Shown here: piece by piece, positions 43,538 to 52,403 of the stretch
How positions within the stretch are numbered: position 1 is the stretch's first letter
Layout: the number at the start of each line of letters is the position of its first letter
Source: Fluviicola sp.
GTDB lineage: Bacteria > Bacteroidota > Bacteroidia > Flavobacteriales_D > Crocinitomicaceae
NCBI GenBank assembly: GCA_029866325.1
Contig: JARWZO010000026.1
Span: 1 to 60,308 of the forward strand
Direction: 5' to 3'
DNA length: 60,308 nt
The notes under the pieces: model-generated
What the model saw: only the letters and a program-made list of their open reading frames with translations
The model's database searches: none
What the model was told of the DNA's origin: nothing
Made by a program: the position numbers and the translations under genes

Positions 43538-44812
43538 ATGAATGAACAATACCTGCATTTGCTCTGGCGAACCAAACGTTTGCCCATGCATTTACTCCAC
43601 ACTGTCGATCACCTGCCGGTGAAAATTCTGCACATCGGTTTTTACAACACAGCCTCGGGACCTGACTTTTTCAACGGTCGCATCGAACTCGACGGCATGC
43701 AACATAGCGGCAACATCGAAATGCATGTAAAATCCTCTGATTGGTATGCCCACGGACATCAAACGGATGACGCTTACAATAATGTAATCTTGCATGTGGT
43801 GTACGAACACGACCGCATGGTGTTTATTGAAGGCATTCCAATTCCGACCGTCGAATTAAAACCGTACATCGATTTGGAACACTTCCGGCGAACACTCGAT
43901 TTTACGATCCAAACTTCGTCTATTCCCTGTCGTGCGCAATTGAAAGATTGTCCGTCACCGATTGTCTGGAATCAGGTAGAAGGAATGATGCTGGCGCGGT
44001 TGGCACGGAAAAAATTACTGGTCGACCAGTTGGCTGAGCAATTGAGTTCCGATCCGCGAAAAGTGTTGTTTCACCTCATTGCGCAGGCATTCGGAATGAA
44101 AACAAACGCACTGCCGTTTCAGGAATTGGCGCATCGCATTCCGTTTGAACGCATCATCAAAGCCGGAAAAAAGCAAGTAGAATCCATCGTTTTTGGAGCA
44201 AGTGGTTTGATTCACGAATCTATTCCTGCCGATGATTACCAACAGGAACTCACACGCGAATGGCAATTTCAGTCGCACCGACTACAAATTCACCCGTCGA
44301 ATGCGCATAGCTGGCATTTCAAAGGTTGCAGACCCGCAGGTTTCCCCACTTTGCGACTAGCACAATTTGCCGCGTTCATCGAGCGCATGAACTGGTCGGA
44401 ATCGTTTTGGGAATTGCCGGTTGCCAAGATTAAACTCCACCTCGAAGAAGCGCTTACTACCGCGCCTTCCGACTATTGGACCGATCATTATCATTTCGGT
44501 AAAAAACGTCAAACTCGGGCTTCTTCGGCAATGAGTTTGGCTTCGGCGCATGTGGTGATTATCAACAGTGTGGTTCCTTTTTTATGGTGGCTGTCTGATG
44601 TGTTGGCCGTGCCTGTTTTTCGCGAGAAAGCGCAAACCTTGCTCGAGTTGCTCCCTGCCGAAAAAAATGCGCTGCTCTCCGAATGGAAAGAAAATGGAAT
44701 TGGTGCAAAATCTGCTGCCGAAAGTCAAGGACTTATCGAATTAAAAAACGAACTTTGTAACAAGAAACAATGCCTTCAGTGTAAAATAGGAATGCAACTC
44801 TTAAAACGATGA
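43538..44812 (+). CDS. DUF2851 family protein
   Basis: The 424-residue protein matches DUF2851, a family almost confined to Bacteroidota. The typical opening is MNEQYLHLLWRTKRLP, then TASGPDFFNGRIELDGMQHS and GNIEMHVKSSDWYAHGHQTD, and AFGMKTNALPFQELA in the middle. The conserved NIEMHV, HxHDD-like segment and acidic residues could form a metal or nuclease site, but no function is established. The C-terminus has cysteines (LCNKKQCLQCKIG) that might bind metal. Its stop overlaps the PspC gene start. Confidence 0.85.
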   Translation: MNEQYLHLLWRTKRLPMHLLHTVDHLPVKILHIGFYNTASGPDFFNGRIELDGMQHSGNIEMHVKSSDWYAHGHQTDDAYNNVILHVVYEHDRMVFIEGIPIPTVELKPYIDLEHFRRTLDFTIQTSSIPCRAQLKDCPSPIVWNQVEGMMLARLARKKLLVDQLAEQLSSDPRKVLFHLIAQAFGMKTNALPFQELAHRIPFERIIKAGKKQVESIVFGASGLIHESIPADDYQQELTREWQFQSHRLQIHPSNAHSWHFKGCRPAGFPTLRLAQFAAFIERMNWSESFWELPVAKIKLHLEEALTTAPSDYWTDHYHFGKKRQTRASSAMSLASAHVVIINSVVPFLWWLSDVLAVPVFREKAQTLLELLPAEKNALLSEWKENGIGAKSAAESQGLIELKNELCNKKQCLQCKIGMQLLKR

Positions 44813-45048
44813 AACGAACTCTTCAGAAAATTGCTTTTTTCTTCGAAATGCGCTCATTCGGAGTGTGCGCGTGGTGGGCTCAAAAGCTCGGTATTCACAC
44901 CAATAGAGTGCGCGTTGGTTTTATTTACGCTACTTGCATCGGGTTGGGTTCTCCGCTCATTCCATACTTGATCATGGCCTGGATCTTGGAACACAAGCAT
45001 TATTTTGGCTTCAAGCGCACCAAACGTTCTTCTATTTGGGAGTTGTAG
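44809..45048 (+). CDS. PspC-domain small membrane protein
   Basis: The 79-residue protein resembles the PspC domain: GVCAWWAQKLGIHTNRVRVGFIYATC in place of the usual GVcaGLAeylgid, then one hydrophobic helix ending in YLIMAWILEHKH. PspC proteins belong to phage-shock type membrane-stress responses. Translation is probably coupled to DUF2851 through the 4-base overlap. Its tiny size and the absence of other psp genes leave the role open. Confidence 0.72.
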   Translation: MKRTLQKIAFFFEMRSFGVCAWWAQKLGIHTNRVRVGFIYATCIGLGSPLIPYLIMAWILEHKHYFGFKRTKRSSIWEL

Positions 45049-45182
45049 GTCACAAGAAACCCGATTTTTCAGGTTTGCGAAATCACTGATTTCGTAAAGT
45101 CGAAATGAATTGATAGGAATCAGTGAAAAAGATCACATAAAATAGTTAGTTTTCGACTAAAATCAGAAAGAAAGCACATACA

Positions 45183-46079
45183 ATGAAACTCCTCATTACT
45201 GGCTCCAACGGACTACTTGGACAAAAAATCGTAAAGCGTTGTTTGAAGCAGAACATTCCGTTTCTAGCAACTTCTAAAGGCGAAAACCGCAATCCGGATT
45301 GTCCTGCTGAGCATTATCAGTCACTAGATATCAGCGTTCCGCTCGAAGTGGGTGATGTGTTTTTTCGCTACAGACCTACGGCTGTGATTCATACGGCAGC
45401 AATCACCAATGTCGATTATTGCGAGGAACATCCCGAGGAATGCTTTCAGGTAAACGCGCATGCAACCATGATTTTGTGGGAAGCAGCTAAAATTATCGGG
45501 GCGCATTTTCAGTTGGTTTCTACTGATTTTGTCTTCGATGGATCAACGGGCAATTACGCAGAAACGGATCGCGTAAATCCATTGAGTGTTTACGCACATT
45601 CCAAAGTAGCCGCAGAAAATTGCTTGCGCGATGATGACAACCGTAATTGGTCAATTGCCCGAACAATCATCGTTTACGGTACCGGAAATAACCTTTCACG
45701 TTCGAATCTGATTTTGTGGGCATTGGAAGCATTGCCGAAAGGTGAACCGATGAAATTGGTCAATGATCAGTTTCGCGCACCAACTTGGGCCGATGATCTG
45801 GCTTATGGCTGTGTAGAGATTGTAAAGCGTCAGGAAATTGGAATTTTCCATCTTTCCGGTCCTGAAACAGCATCGATTGATCAGTTTGTAAAACGCGTTG
45901 CTGTTTATTTGGGAATAGAAAACCCGCCGATTGAAACCATCACTTCCGATACCTTGAATCAAGCAGCAAAACGTCCGCCCAAAACAGGGTTTGACCTTTC
46001 GAAAGCGCGAGTATTACTCGGTTACAGCCCGAAAACACTGGAAGAGTCATTGGCAACGCTTTTAGTGGAATTGAAATAG
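45183..46079 (+). CDS. dTDP-4-dehydrorhamnose reductase-like (RmlD-type) protein
   Basis: The 298-residue short-chain reductase has a Rossmann fold with MKLLITGSNGLLGQK as the GxxGxxG nucleotide-binding loop. STDFVFDGSTGNYAETD and the active-site YAHSKVAAE (YxxxK) match the RmlD family. LIRTIIVYG-type and IFHLSGPE-type strands follow. The classic enzyme makes dTDP-L-rhamnose, but no other rml genes are present and family members can also be methionine adenosyltransferase beta-like subunits or other sugar-nucleotide reductases. I therefore leave the gene symbol empty. Confidence 0.8.
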   Translation: MKLLITGSNGLLGQKIVKRCLKQNIPFLATSKGENRNPDCPAEHYQSLDISVPLEVGDVFFRYRPTAVIHTAAITNVDYCEEHPEECFQVNAHATMILWEAAKIIGAHFQLVSTDFVFDGSTGNYAETDRVNPLSVYAHSKVAAENCLRDDDNRNWSIARTIIVYGTGNNLSRSNLILWALEALPKGEPMKLVNDQFRAPTWADDLAYGCVEIVKRQEIGIFHLSGPETASIDQFVKRVAVYLGIENPPIETITSDTLNQAAKRPPKTGFDLSKARVLLGYSPKTLEESLATLLVELK

Positions 46080-46211
46080 GTGATTATCGTTTTGTGGTTG
46101 CCAAATCGCTCTAGTTCAATTTAAAAAACCAAAATTTCAGTTAGAATATTCAACTTTTGTTTTAGTTGTGACTAGCTTCAAAGTCGTATTTTGGTCGGCA
46201 CAAATTCTGCC

Positions 46212-47081
46212 ATGCAAACAAAACCAACCCTATCAAAGTCCACATTGCGTGGCACGTTGCTATTCGTGCTTGTGCTCATTGTGATCTTTGTGCTCCCTGA
46301 TTTGATTGCTCATTTCAGCCCAAAAGAAAAGTACCATATCCGTTATAGCGATTCTGCAGTTCAGGAAGCGGTGCAAACAGTAAAGCGAAACAAAAAACAA
46401 CGGTATCAGCCGAAACGCAAAAAAGAACGGTACTCAGCACCGGATCGGGCATTCGACCCCAATACCTATACGGTTGAGCAATGGATGGCGCTCGGACTCA
46501 GCGAAAAACAGGCTGCTGTGGTACTTAAGTTCACCAAATACGGCATTTATTCTAATGACGACTTGAAAAAAATCTTCGTTATTTCCGATGAGTTATTTCA
46601 ACTCATTAAAGATTCAACAGTTTACCCTGCCCGAAGCAAACCCAACTACGAAAACAACTATCCAACACATACGTTTGCAGAAAAACAACGAGTGAATATC
46701 AATACCGCTACAATTGCCGATTTGGATTCAGTATGGGGGATTAGCGCTTTTTATGCCAAAAAGTTTATCGAACGCAGGGATCTGCTAGGTGGTTATTACG
46801 ATGAAAGTCAGCTCCTTGAAATCTGGAAAATGACGCAGGAAAAGGTTTCCGAACTCGCCCCGCGACTTTTGTTTGATCAATCGAAACTCAAACGCATCAA
46901 CATTAATACCGCTACAACCGAAGAATTGAAAGCACATCCTTATATTTCTTGGAACTTAGCTAATTCTATCGTAAAATTGCGCTCTCAAATCGGTCGTTAC
47001 AATCGGATTGAGGATGTGAAGAAATCCGTGTTGATGACGGATGAATTGTACGAAAAACTAAAGTGGTATTTAACCTGTTGA
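46212..47081 (+). CDS. Helix-hairpin-helix protein with membrane anchor (ComEA-like)
   Basis: About 289 residues. An N-terminal membrane helix (LLFVLVLIVIFVLPDLIAHF) is followed by a basic linker (VKRNKKQRYQPKRKK). Then come three helix-hairpin-helix modules: LGLSEKQAAVVLKFTKYGIY, NINTATIADLDSVWGI and NINTATTEELKAHPYI. The last two are the ComEA type that binds DNA without sequence specificity. The protein may act in DNA uptake at the inner membrane, but no other competence genes are nearby. The start is set at ATG 46212 after a TTG in the same frame. Confidence 0.75.
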   Translation: MQTKPTLSKSTLRGTLLFVLVLIVIFVLPDLIAHFSPKEKYHIRYSDSAVQEAVQTVKRNKKQRYQPKRKKERYSAPDRAFDPNTYTVEQWMALGLSEKQAAVVLKFTKYGIYSNDDLKKIFVISDELFQLIKDSTVYPARSKPNYENNYPTHTFAEKQRVNINTATIADLDSVWGISAFYAKKFIERRDLLGGYYDESQLLEIWKMTQEKVSELAPRLLFDQSKLKRININTATTEELKAHPYISWNLANSIVKLRSQIGRYNRIEDVKKSVLMTDELYEKLKWYLTC

Positions 47082-47095
47082 TTAAACAGAATCTA

Positions 47096-47623
47096 ATGAT
47101 AGAAGAAAAAATTAAGGCGGTTATCCGCGACGTTCCCGATTTTCCCAAAGAAGGAATTGTGTTCAAAGACATCACACCCATCATGTTGGATGCAGCTTTG
47201 TCGAATGAAATTGTTGACCACTTGGTTGAAATCTACAAGGACCAACAGATTGATAAAATTGCCGGTATTGAAAGTCGCGGTTTTTTGTTTGGTTATCCAT
47301 TGGCCATGCGCCTCGGAATTCCGTTTGTATTGATTCGCAAAGCAGGAAAATTACCCTATCATAAAATCAGTCATTCCTACGATTTGGAATACGGAAGTGC
47401 TGTCATTGAAATGCATGTTGATGCCGTTCAAACCGGTGACCGTGTATTGGTTCATGATGATTTACTGGCTACAGGCGGTTCGGCACAAGCGGCGGCTGAA
47501 CTCATTCGCAAATGTGGAGGTGAAATAGCGGGCTTTAACTTTTTGGTAGGATTGAGTTTTTTAAACGGTCAAAATAAATTAACCGAGTACAGTAAGAATA
47601 TTACTAATTTAGTCGCCTATTAA
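47096..47623 (+). CDS. apt: Adenine phosphoribosyltransferase
   Basis: The 175-residue purine salvage enzyme joins adenine to PRPP to give AMP. VLVHDDLLATGGSAQAA is the PRPP-binding loop, and IAGIESRGFLFGYPLA and FVLIRKAGKLPY are diagnostic of APRT. It starts at ATG 47096 (MIEEKIKAVIRDVPDFPKEG); a longer frame that begins in the upstream gene is discarded. It would also recycle adenine released from methylthioadenosine, which links it functionally, though not by operon, to the mtn genes. Confidence 0.95.
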   Translation: MIEEKIKAVIRDVPDFPKEGIVFKDITPIMLDAALSNEIVDHLVEIYKDQQIDKIAGIESRGFLFGYPLAMRLGIPFVLIRKAGKLPYHKISHSYDLEYGSAVIEMHVDAVQTGDRVLVHDDLLATGGSAQAAAELIRKCGGEIAGFNFLVGLSFLNGQNKLTEYSKNITNLVAY

Positions 47624-47676
47624 ACGTATTAATCGAAAAACAAGCTGTTAACTGTTGCACCCCAAAACTGTTAAAC

Positions 47677-48816
47677 ATGAACTTTGAAAAGAACGAGAAT
47701 CAATTAATGATTGCGCAAATGGTGCGCGATTTCGCTGAGCGAGAAATTCGACCAAACATGAATAAATGGGATGAAGAAGAACACTTCCCTGTAGATGTCA
47801 TGAAGAAAATGGGCGATTTGGGATTGCTCGGTATTTTTGTCCCTGAACAATACGGTGGTAGCGGATTCAGCTACTTTGAATACGCAACGGCGCTTATGGA
47901 ATTAGGTCGTGTTTGCGGCGGAGTAGGATTGAGTGTTGCTGCGCACAATTCCCTGTGTACAGGACATATTTATTACCACGGAAACGAAGAACAAAAACAA
48001 AAATACCTTCCGAAACTTGCTACTGGTGAGTTTATCGGGGCATGGGGATTGACAGAGCCGAATACCGGTTCCGATGCCATGCGTATGAAATGTACTGCTG
48101 TTCGTGATGGCGATGAGTGGGTAATCAACGGAGCTAAAAACTGGATCACTCACGGACTTTCCGGCGATGTAGCAGTCGTATTGATTCGCACTGGAGAATT
48201 GTTGGATTCAAACGGAATTACCGCATTTATCATTGAAAAAGGAACTCCGGGATTTTCGGCAGTTAAAATCAAAGACAAATTCGGGGTGCGTGCTTCCGAA
48301 ACAGCTGAGTTAATTTTCGACAACGTACGCATTCCTCATGCAAATGTAATCGGAGAAGTAGGCCAAGGTTTCAAACAAGCCATGCACATCTTGGATGGTG
48401 GTCGTATTTCTATTGCTGCGCTTTCATGCGGAGTTGCACGAGGTGCTTTTGAAGCATCGGTAAAGTATTCCAAAGAGCGTGAGCAATTCGGACAACCAAT
48501 CTCTAAATTCCAGGCAATTGCTTTTAAACTGGCTGATATGGCTACGGAAGTAGAAGCGGCCGAGTTGTTGACTTACCAGGCGGCTTACCGTAAGAACAAT
48601 AAATTGCACATGACCCGCGAGGGAGCTTTCGCGAAGTATTTTGCCTCTGAAGTTGCTGTTAAATGCGGAAACGAAGCCATGCAAATTATGGCAGGTTACG
48701 GGTATACGAAAGAATATCCTGCCGAGAAATTTTTGCGCGATGCACGACTCATGACAATCGGTGAAGGAACCTCTGAAATTCAGAAAGTTGTTATCTCTCG
48801 CGAACTGTTGAAATAG
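47677..48816 (+). CDS. Acyl-CoA dehydrogenase
   Basis: The 379-residue flavoprotein oxidises acyl-CoA to enoyl-CoA in fatty-acid or branched-chain catabolism. The FAD-binding segments are GAWGLTEPNTGSDA and GAKNWITHG. The C-terminal GYGYTKEYPAEKFLRDARL carries the catalytic Glu in the short/medium-chain position (TKEYP), followed by the closing EGTSEIQKVVISREL. The overall class is close to butyryl-CoA dehydrogenase, but chain-length preference cannot be read here. It is monocistronic, with a probable promoter in 47624-47676. Confidence 0.93.
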   Translation: MNFEKNENQLMIAQMVRDFAEREIRPNMNKWDEEEHFPVDVMKKMGDLGLLGIFVPEQYGGSGFSYFEYATALMELGRVCGGVGLSVAAHNSLCTGHIYYHGNEEQKQKYLPKLATGEFIGAWGLTEPNTGSDAMRMKCTAVRDGDEWVINGAKNWITHGLSGDVAVVLIRTGELLDSNGITAFIIEKGTPGFSAVKIKDKFGVRASETAELIFDNVRIPHANVIGEVGQGFKQAMHILDGGRISIAALSCGVARGAFEASVKYSKEREQFGQPISKFQAIAFKLADMATEVEAAELLTYQAAYRKNNKLHMTREGAFAKYFASEVAVKCGNEAMQIMAGYGYTKEYPAEKFLRDARLMTIGEGTSEIQKVVISRELLK

Positions 48817-48887
48817 GTTGTAAACCGTAAATAAAAGTGATTTGCAATTATTTTTTATAAACAACAGGCATTTAAAAAAAAGATTTA

Positions 48888-48895
48888 TATCTTTG
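48888..48895 (+). promoter_or_regulatory. Bacteroidota -7 element upstream of rpsU
   Basis: TATCTTTG matches the TAnnTTTG -7 box exactly, 57 bases before the rpsU start. The -33 TTG is not obvious at the expected distance, so only half of the promoter is supported. Confidence 0.45.
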
Positions 48896-48951
48896 CCGCC
48901 TCTCTGCTGATAAGTAGAGCCAACAAATAAGCATTAAATAGAATTATAGAT

Positions 48952-49143
48952 ATGTTAATTATTCCAGTAAAAGAAGGCGAGAACATCGAAAGAGCCCTTA
49001 AGAAGTACAAGAAAAAATTCGACAAAACAGGTGTCATGAGAGAATTGCGTACACGTAAAGAATACGTTAAATCCTCTGTGATTAACCGTCAGGCTAATAT
49101 TCGTGCTGCTTATGCTCAACGCATGAAGTCGCAAGAAATCTAG
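48952..49143 (+). CDS. rpsU: 30S ribosomal protein bS21
   Basis: The 63-residue basic protein has KEGENIERALKKYKKKFDKT at the N-terminus and RKEYVKSSVINRQANIRAAY in the middle, the complete bS21 pattern. In Bacteroidota bS21 helps hold the anti-Shine-Dalgarno region of the 30S subunit, which may explain the weak use of ribosome-binding sites in this genome. It is monocistronic and followed by a terminator at 49167. Confidence 0.97.
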   Translation: MLIIPVKEGENIERALKKYKKKFDKTGVMRELRTRKEYVKSSVINRQANIRAAYAQRMKSQEI

Positions 49144-49166
49144 GAATAACTAGCAAACAGTATTGA

Positions 49167-49194
49167 GGGAATCCAAACGGGTTCCCTTTTTTTT
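49167..49194 (+). terminator. Rho-independent terminator after rpsU
   Basis: GGGAA and TTCCC pair around a ten-base loop (49167-49186), followed by an eight-base T run. It is a clean intrinsic terminator. Confidence 0.85.
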
Positions 49195-49255
49195 GTGCTA
49201 TTGAAGTTGGATCCTATAATTGAAACCTTTCCTTCAATTCCCCGTTAATCGATGT

Positions 49256-50146
49256 ATGACATCGCTTGGCGCCATAGAACAGTTTGAAGTATACCTCGCA
49301 ACCGAGAAGCGGTATTCCGAGCATACACTGATTGCCTATAAAAATGACTTGCAGCAATTTGTGAGTTACGCCGAAATCACCGAAGACCGTCAATTGACCG
49401 AAGTTAATCACCAGCTTGTTCGCGGGTGGATGGTTGAATTGCTTGAGCAATCGATAGTTCCGCGTTCTGTAAGCCGAAAACTGTCGTGCTTAAGATCCTT
49501 TTTCAACTGGCTAAAAAAAGAAGGTCGCGTTACGGAAAATCCAATGCTTAAAATTCGCGGACCGAAAGTTGAAAAGCGACTACCTCTGTTTGTGAAACAA
49601 TCAGAGTTTGCGAAAGAACGGATTGACCCCATTTTCGCGAATAACTTCGACGGCATCCGTGATCGGTTGATAGTAGAACTGTTTTACCAAACAGGCGTCC
49701 GGTTGAGCGAGTTAATCAACTTAAAAGAACAAGATGTGGTTTCAACACATATAAAGGTGTTGGGTAAACGCAATAAAGAACGCATCATTCCTATCGGGAA
49801 AGAGCTTTTCGATTGCATTCTTGCATACCGTCTCATTAAGCCCGAGGGTCGCGATAGCCAAAATTTGTTATTTGTAAAAAGAGACGGCGTTAAATTATCT
49901 TCAAAGTTTGTTTATAGAAAAATAAATACATACCTTGGGATGGTAACGAACACGCAGAAAAAGAGCCCGCATATACTTCGGCATACGTTTGCAACGCACA
50001 TGCTGAATAATGGGGCTGGGCTTGAGACACTAAAAGAGCTGTTGGGTCACGCCAATCTTTCCGCAACTCAAGTGTATACGCACAATTCGTTTACACAGAT
50101 AAACAACATTTACTCACAAGCTCACCCACGTGGGCGTAAAAATTGA
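49256..50146 (+). CDS. xerC: Tyrosine recombinase, XerC/XerD type
   Basis: The 296-residue tyrosine recombinase has a SAM-like N-terminal core-binding domain (FEVYLATEKRYSEHTLIAYK). The catalytic domain has the first Arg in TGVRLSELINLKEQ, HILRHTFATHML (H-x-x-R), LGHANLSATQVYTH and the nucleophile Tyr in TQVYTH. Xer proteins resolve chromosome dimers at dif. Bacteroidota often have one or two Xer genes, so XerC versus XerD is uncertain. I start at MTSLGAIEQF; a TTG 36 bases upstream is possible. hpf follows after 6 bases, a widespread pair in this phylum. Confidence 0.87.
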   Translation: MTSLGAIEQFEVYLATEKRYSEHTLIAYKNDLQQFVSYAEITEDRQLTEVNHQLVRGWMVELLEQSIVPRSVSRKLSCLRSFFNWLKKEGRVTENPMLKIRGPKVEKRLPLFVKQSEFAKERIDPIFANNFDGIRDRLIVELFYQTGVRLSELINLKEQDVVSTHIKVLGKRNKERIIPIGKELFDCILAYRLIKPEGRDSQNLLFVKRDGVKLSSKFVYRKINTYLGMVTNTQKKSPHILRHTFATHMLNNGAGLETLKELLGHANLSATQVYTHNSFTQINNIYSQAHPRGRKN

Positions 50147-50152
50147 ATTGTC

Positions 50153-50449
50153 ATGGACATCAAAGTACATTCCGTTCATTTTAAGGCGGATCAGAAATTG
50201 CTTGACTTCGTAAATGAGAAAGTGACCAAGTTGCAGTTATTCTTCGATAACATCATTGCCGGAGAAGTATTTCTGAGATTGGATAAAAGTTCGGAAAAGG
50301 AGAATAAGGTAGCTGAGGTTAAGATATTGATGCCGGGCAGGGAGTTGTTTGCCAAAAAACAATGTAAGAGTTTTGAGGAGGCAGCAGATTCTGCAGTAGA
50401 AGCATTGCGCAAGCAAGTAAAAAAACATAAAGAGAAAATCGCTAGTTAG
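50153..50449 (+). CDS. hpf: Ribosome hibernation promoting factor (short form)
   Basis: The 98-residue RaiA/HPF-type protein starts MDIKVHSVHFKADQKLLDFV and has VFLRLDKSSEKENKVAEVKI and CKSFEEAADSAVEALRKQVKKHK, the beta-alpha-beta-beta-beta-alpha fold with basic surface residues. It binds the 30S subunit at rest and helps form inactive ribosomes. It is co-transcribed with the Xer recombinase and followed by a terminator. Confidence 0.9.
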   Translation: MDIKVHSVHFKADQKLLDFVNEKVTKLQLFFDNIIAGEVFLRLDKSSEKENKVAEVKILMPGRELFAKKQCKSFEEAADSAVEALRKQVKKHKEKIAS

Positions 50450-50472
50450 TAGTGATAATGAATAGCTTAGAG

Positions 50473-50503
50473 AAGGTGGTCGAAAGATCACCTTTTTCTT
50501 TTT
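50473..50503 (+). terminator. Rho-independent terminator after hpf
   Basis: AAGGTGGTC-GAAA-GATCACCTT folds into a 9-bp stem with a tetraloop, followed by TTTTTC and further T residues. It separates the xerC-hpf operon from the tRNA-tuf unit. Confidence 0.85.
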
Positions 50504-50535
50504 GAAAAAAAAGTAGAAAAAAAATCAACAGCCCC

Positions 50536-50565
50536 TTGTACGTAAGGATATCTTTGCTACATTTG
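50536..50565 (+). promoter_or_regulatory. Promoter of the tRNA-tuf operon
   Basis: TTG at 50536-50538 is followed after 19 bases by TACATTTG at 50558-50565, the textbook Bacteroidota -33/-7 arrangement. A second -7-like TATCTTTG (50549-50556) overlaps it. It lies 65 bases before the first tRNA and should drive tRNA-Thr through tuf. Confidence 0.65.
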
Positions 50566-50630
50566 CAAACCCAAACGGGAAAACACTTAAGAAAAGCGTT
50601 CTTTAAAATCATATTTTATAAAATTTTAGT

Positions 50631-50704
50631 GCCGGTGTAGCTCAGTTGGCTAGAGCAGCTGATTTGTAATCAGCAGGTCGGGGGTTCGAGTCCCTCCACC
50701 GGCT
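50631..50704 (+). tRNA. tRNA-Thr (anticodon TGT)
   Basis: The cloverleaf folds with acceptor GCCGGTG/CACCGGC, anticodon loop TTTGTAA (TGT) and T-arm GGTTCGAGTCC. CCA follows directly (50705-50707), so the 3' end is encoded. It is the first of four tRNAs before tuf. Confidence 0.93.
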
Positions 50705-50715
50705 CCAAGATTTTT

Positions 50716-50797
50716 GGGGGTGTCGCATAGTGGCTATTGCAGCAGACTGTAAATCTGTCACCGTAAGGTATCGTTGGTTCGAGTCCATCCACCCCCA
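50716..50797 (+). tRNA. tRNA-Tyr (anticodon GTA)
   Basis: The 82-nt class II tRNA has acceptor GGGGGTG/CACCCCC, an anticodon loop around CTGTAAA (GTA) and a long variable arm (CACCGTAAGGT region). The T-loop has GTTCGAGTC. CCA is not encoded. Confidence 0.93.
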
Positions 50798-50818
50798 CAA
50801 GTTGAATAAAATTTTTAA

Positions 50819-50891
50819 GCGGGAGTAGCTCAGTTGGTAGAGCGTCAGCCTTCCAAGCTGAGGGTCGCGAGTTCGAGTCTCGTCTCCCGCT
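50819..50891 (+). tRNA. tRNA-Gly (anticodon TCC)
   Basis: Acceptor GCGGGAG/CTCCCGC is perfect. The anticodon loop CTTCCAA reads TCC, and the D-loop has AGTTGGTAGAGC. No CCA is encoded. Confidence 0.93.
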
Positions 50892-50918
50892 CAATTATTT
50901 TATGATTTTAAAGTGCAC

Positions 50919-50990
50919 GCCGGTGTAGCTCAGGGGTAGAGCGCTTCCTTGGTAAGGAAGAGGTCACGAGTTCAATTCTCGTCATTGGCT
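50919..50990 (+). tRNA. tRNA-Thr (anticodon GGT)
   Basis: The anticodon loop TTGGTAA gives GGT. The acceptor GCCGGTG pairs with CATTGGC using two G-U wobbles, which is a little unusual. It lies 84 bases before tuf, so tuf mRNA is released by tRNA processing. A hairpin (TTCACTCAT...ATGGGTGAA, 51001-51022) lies in the tuf leader. Confidence 0.92.
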
Positions 50991-51074
50991 CATAAGGGAA
51001 TTCACTCATGAGTATGGGTGAAATTTTGTATTAGTAAGAATAAGGTTTATTAACTACGTAACAAATAAAAACAA

Positions 51075-52262
51075 ATGGCTAAGGAAAATTTTAATCGTTC
51101 TAAACCACACGTTAACATTGGTACAATTGGTCACGTTGACCACGGTAAAACAACTTTGACGGCTGCTATTTCTAGCGTTTTAGCGTCAAAAGGTTTAGCT
51201 GCGGTTCGCGATTTCTCGTCAATTGATAACGCTCCTGAAGAAAAAGAGCGTGGTATTACCATTAACACGTCACACATTGAGTATGAAACTTTAAACCGCC
51301 ACTACGCGCACGTTGACTGTCCAGGTCACGCGGATTACGTGAAGAACATGGTTACAGGTGCTGCTCAAATGGATGGTGCTATCTTGGTAGTTGCTGCAAC
51401 TGACGGTCCAATGCCACAAACACGTGAGCACATCTTGTTAGGAAAACAAGTTGGCGTTCCTCGTTTGGTTGTATTCATGAACAAAGTGGATATGGTTGAC
51501 GATGCTGAACTACTTGAACTAGTAGAAATGGAAGTTCGTGAATTGTTGTCTTTCTATGACTACGATGGTGACAATGCGCCGGTTATTCAAGGTTCTGCAC
51601 TTGGTGCATTGAACGGAGAAGCTGAGTGGGTTGCTAAAATCGACGAATTGATGGATGCAGTTGATACTTACATCGAATTGCCTCCACGTGATGTTGACAA
51701 GCCGTTCTTGATGCCGGTTGAAGATGTATTTACGATCACTGGTCGTGGTACTGTTGCTACAGGTCGTATCGAAACAGGTGTAATCAACTCTGGTGAGCCG
51801 GTTGAGATCTTAGGTATGGGTGACGAGAAATTAACGTCAACTGTAACTGGGGTAGAGATGTTCCGTAAGATCTTGGATCGCGGTGAAGCTGGTGATAACG
51901 TAGGTCTACTTTTGCGTGGTATTGAGAAATCTCAAATCAAACGTGGAATGGTAATCTGCAAACCAGGTTCTGTTAAACCTCACGCTGATTTCAAAGCTGA
52001 AATCTATGTATTGAAAAAAGAAGAAGGTGGTCGTCACACACCATTCCATAACAAATACCGTCCTCAGTTCTACTTCCGTACGACTGACGTAACTGGAGAG
52101 ATTTTCTTGACAGACGGACGTGAAATGGTTATGCCTGGTGACAACGTTACAATCAACGTTAAGTTGATCGTTCCGGTAGCAATGGACAAAGGTTTACGTT
52201 TCGCTATCCGTGAGGGTGGACGTACCGTAGGTGCTGGTCAGGTTACTGAGATCATCGCGTAA
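51075..52262 (+). CDS. tuf: Elongation factor Tu
   Basis: The 395-residue GTPase carries aminoacyl-tRNA to the ribosome. G1 is GHVDHGKT, switch I ends in [14 protein letters not shown]3 is DCPGHADYV, and G4 is NKVDMVDD. Domains 2 and 3 are complete, ending in [12 protein letters not shown]. Codon use is strongly biased (nearly all CGT for Arg), as expected for a very highly expressed gene. A strong terminator follows, then tRNA-Trp. Confidence 0.98.
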   Translation: MAKENFNRSKPHVNIGTIGHVDHGKTTLTAAISSVLASKGLAAVRDFSSIDNAPEEKERGITINTSHIEYETLNRHYAHVDCPGHADYVKNMVTGAAQMDGAILVVAATDGPMPQTREHILLGKQVGVPRLVVFMNKVDMVDDAELLELVEMEVRELLSFYDYDGDNAPVIQGSALGALNGEAEWVAKIDELMDAVDTYIELPPRDVDKPFLMPVEDVFTITGRGTVATGRIETGVINSGEPVEILGMGDEKLTSTVTGVEMFRKILDRGEAGDNVGLLLRGIEKSQIKRGMVICKPGSVKPHADFKAEIYVLKKEEGGRHTPFHNKYRPQFYFRTTDVTGEIFLTDGREMVMPGDNVTINVKLIVPVAMDKGLRFAIREGGRTVGAGQVTEIIA

Positions 52263-52287
52263 TTCAGAACAAAATAAAATGTCGAAA

Positions 52288-52309
52288 GGGGAGCTTGCCT
52301 CCCCTTTTT
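52288..52309 (+). terminator. Terminator between tuf and tRNA-Trp
   Basis: GGGGAG-CTTGC-CTCCCC (52288-52304) is followed by TTTTT, three bases before tRNA-Trp. Read-through would be needed to link tuf to secE-nusG, or a separate promoter serves the downstream genes. Confidence 0.85.
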
Positions 52310-52311
52310 AC

Positions 52312-52384
52312 GCGGGTGTAGCTCAGCTGGTAGAGTAGTGGTCTCCAAAACCATTGGTCGTGAGTTCGAATCTTACCGCCCGCG
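52312..52384 (+). tRNA. tRNA-Trp (anticodon CCA)
   Basis: Acceptor GCGGGTG/CGCCCGC pairs with one G-U. The anticodon loop CTCCAAA gives CCA, the discriminator is G, and the T-loop has GTTCGAATC. The location between tuf and secE is conserved in Bacteroidota. Confidence 0.94.
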
Positions 52385-52403
52385 CAACTAAAGGAAAATA
52401 ACC

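Noticed and set aside
49256-50146. Xer-type recombinase taken as an integrase of a mobile element.
   Set aside because: It is linked to hpf and rpsU as in many Bacteroidota chromosomes, and no attachment-site repeats or phage genes flank it.
50631-50990. tRNA genes as an integration site for a genomic island.
   Set aside because: No partial tRNA copy or integrase was seen nearby, and the tRNA-tuf arrangement is the ordinary chromosomal one.
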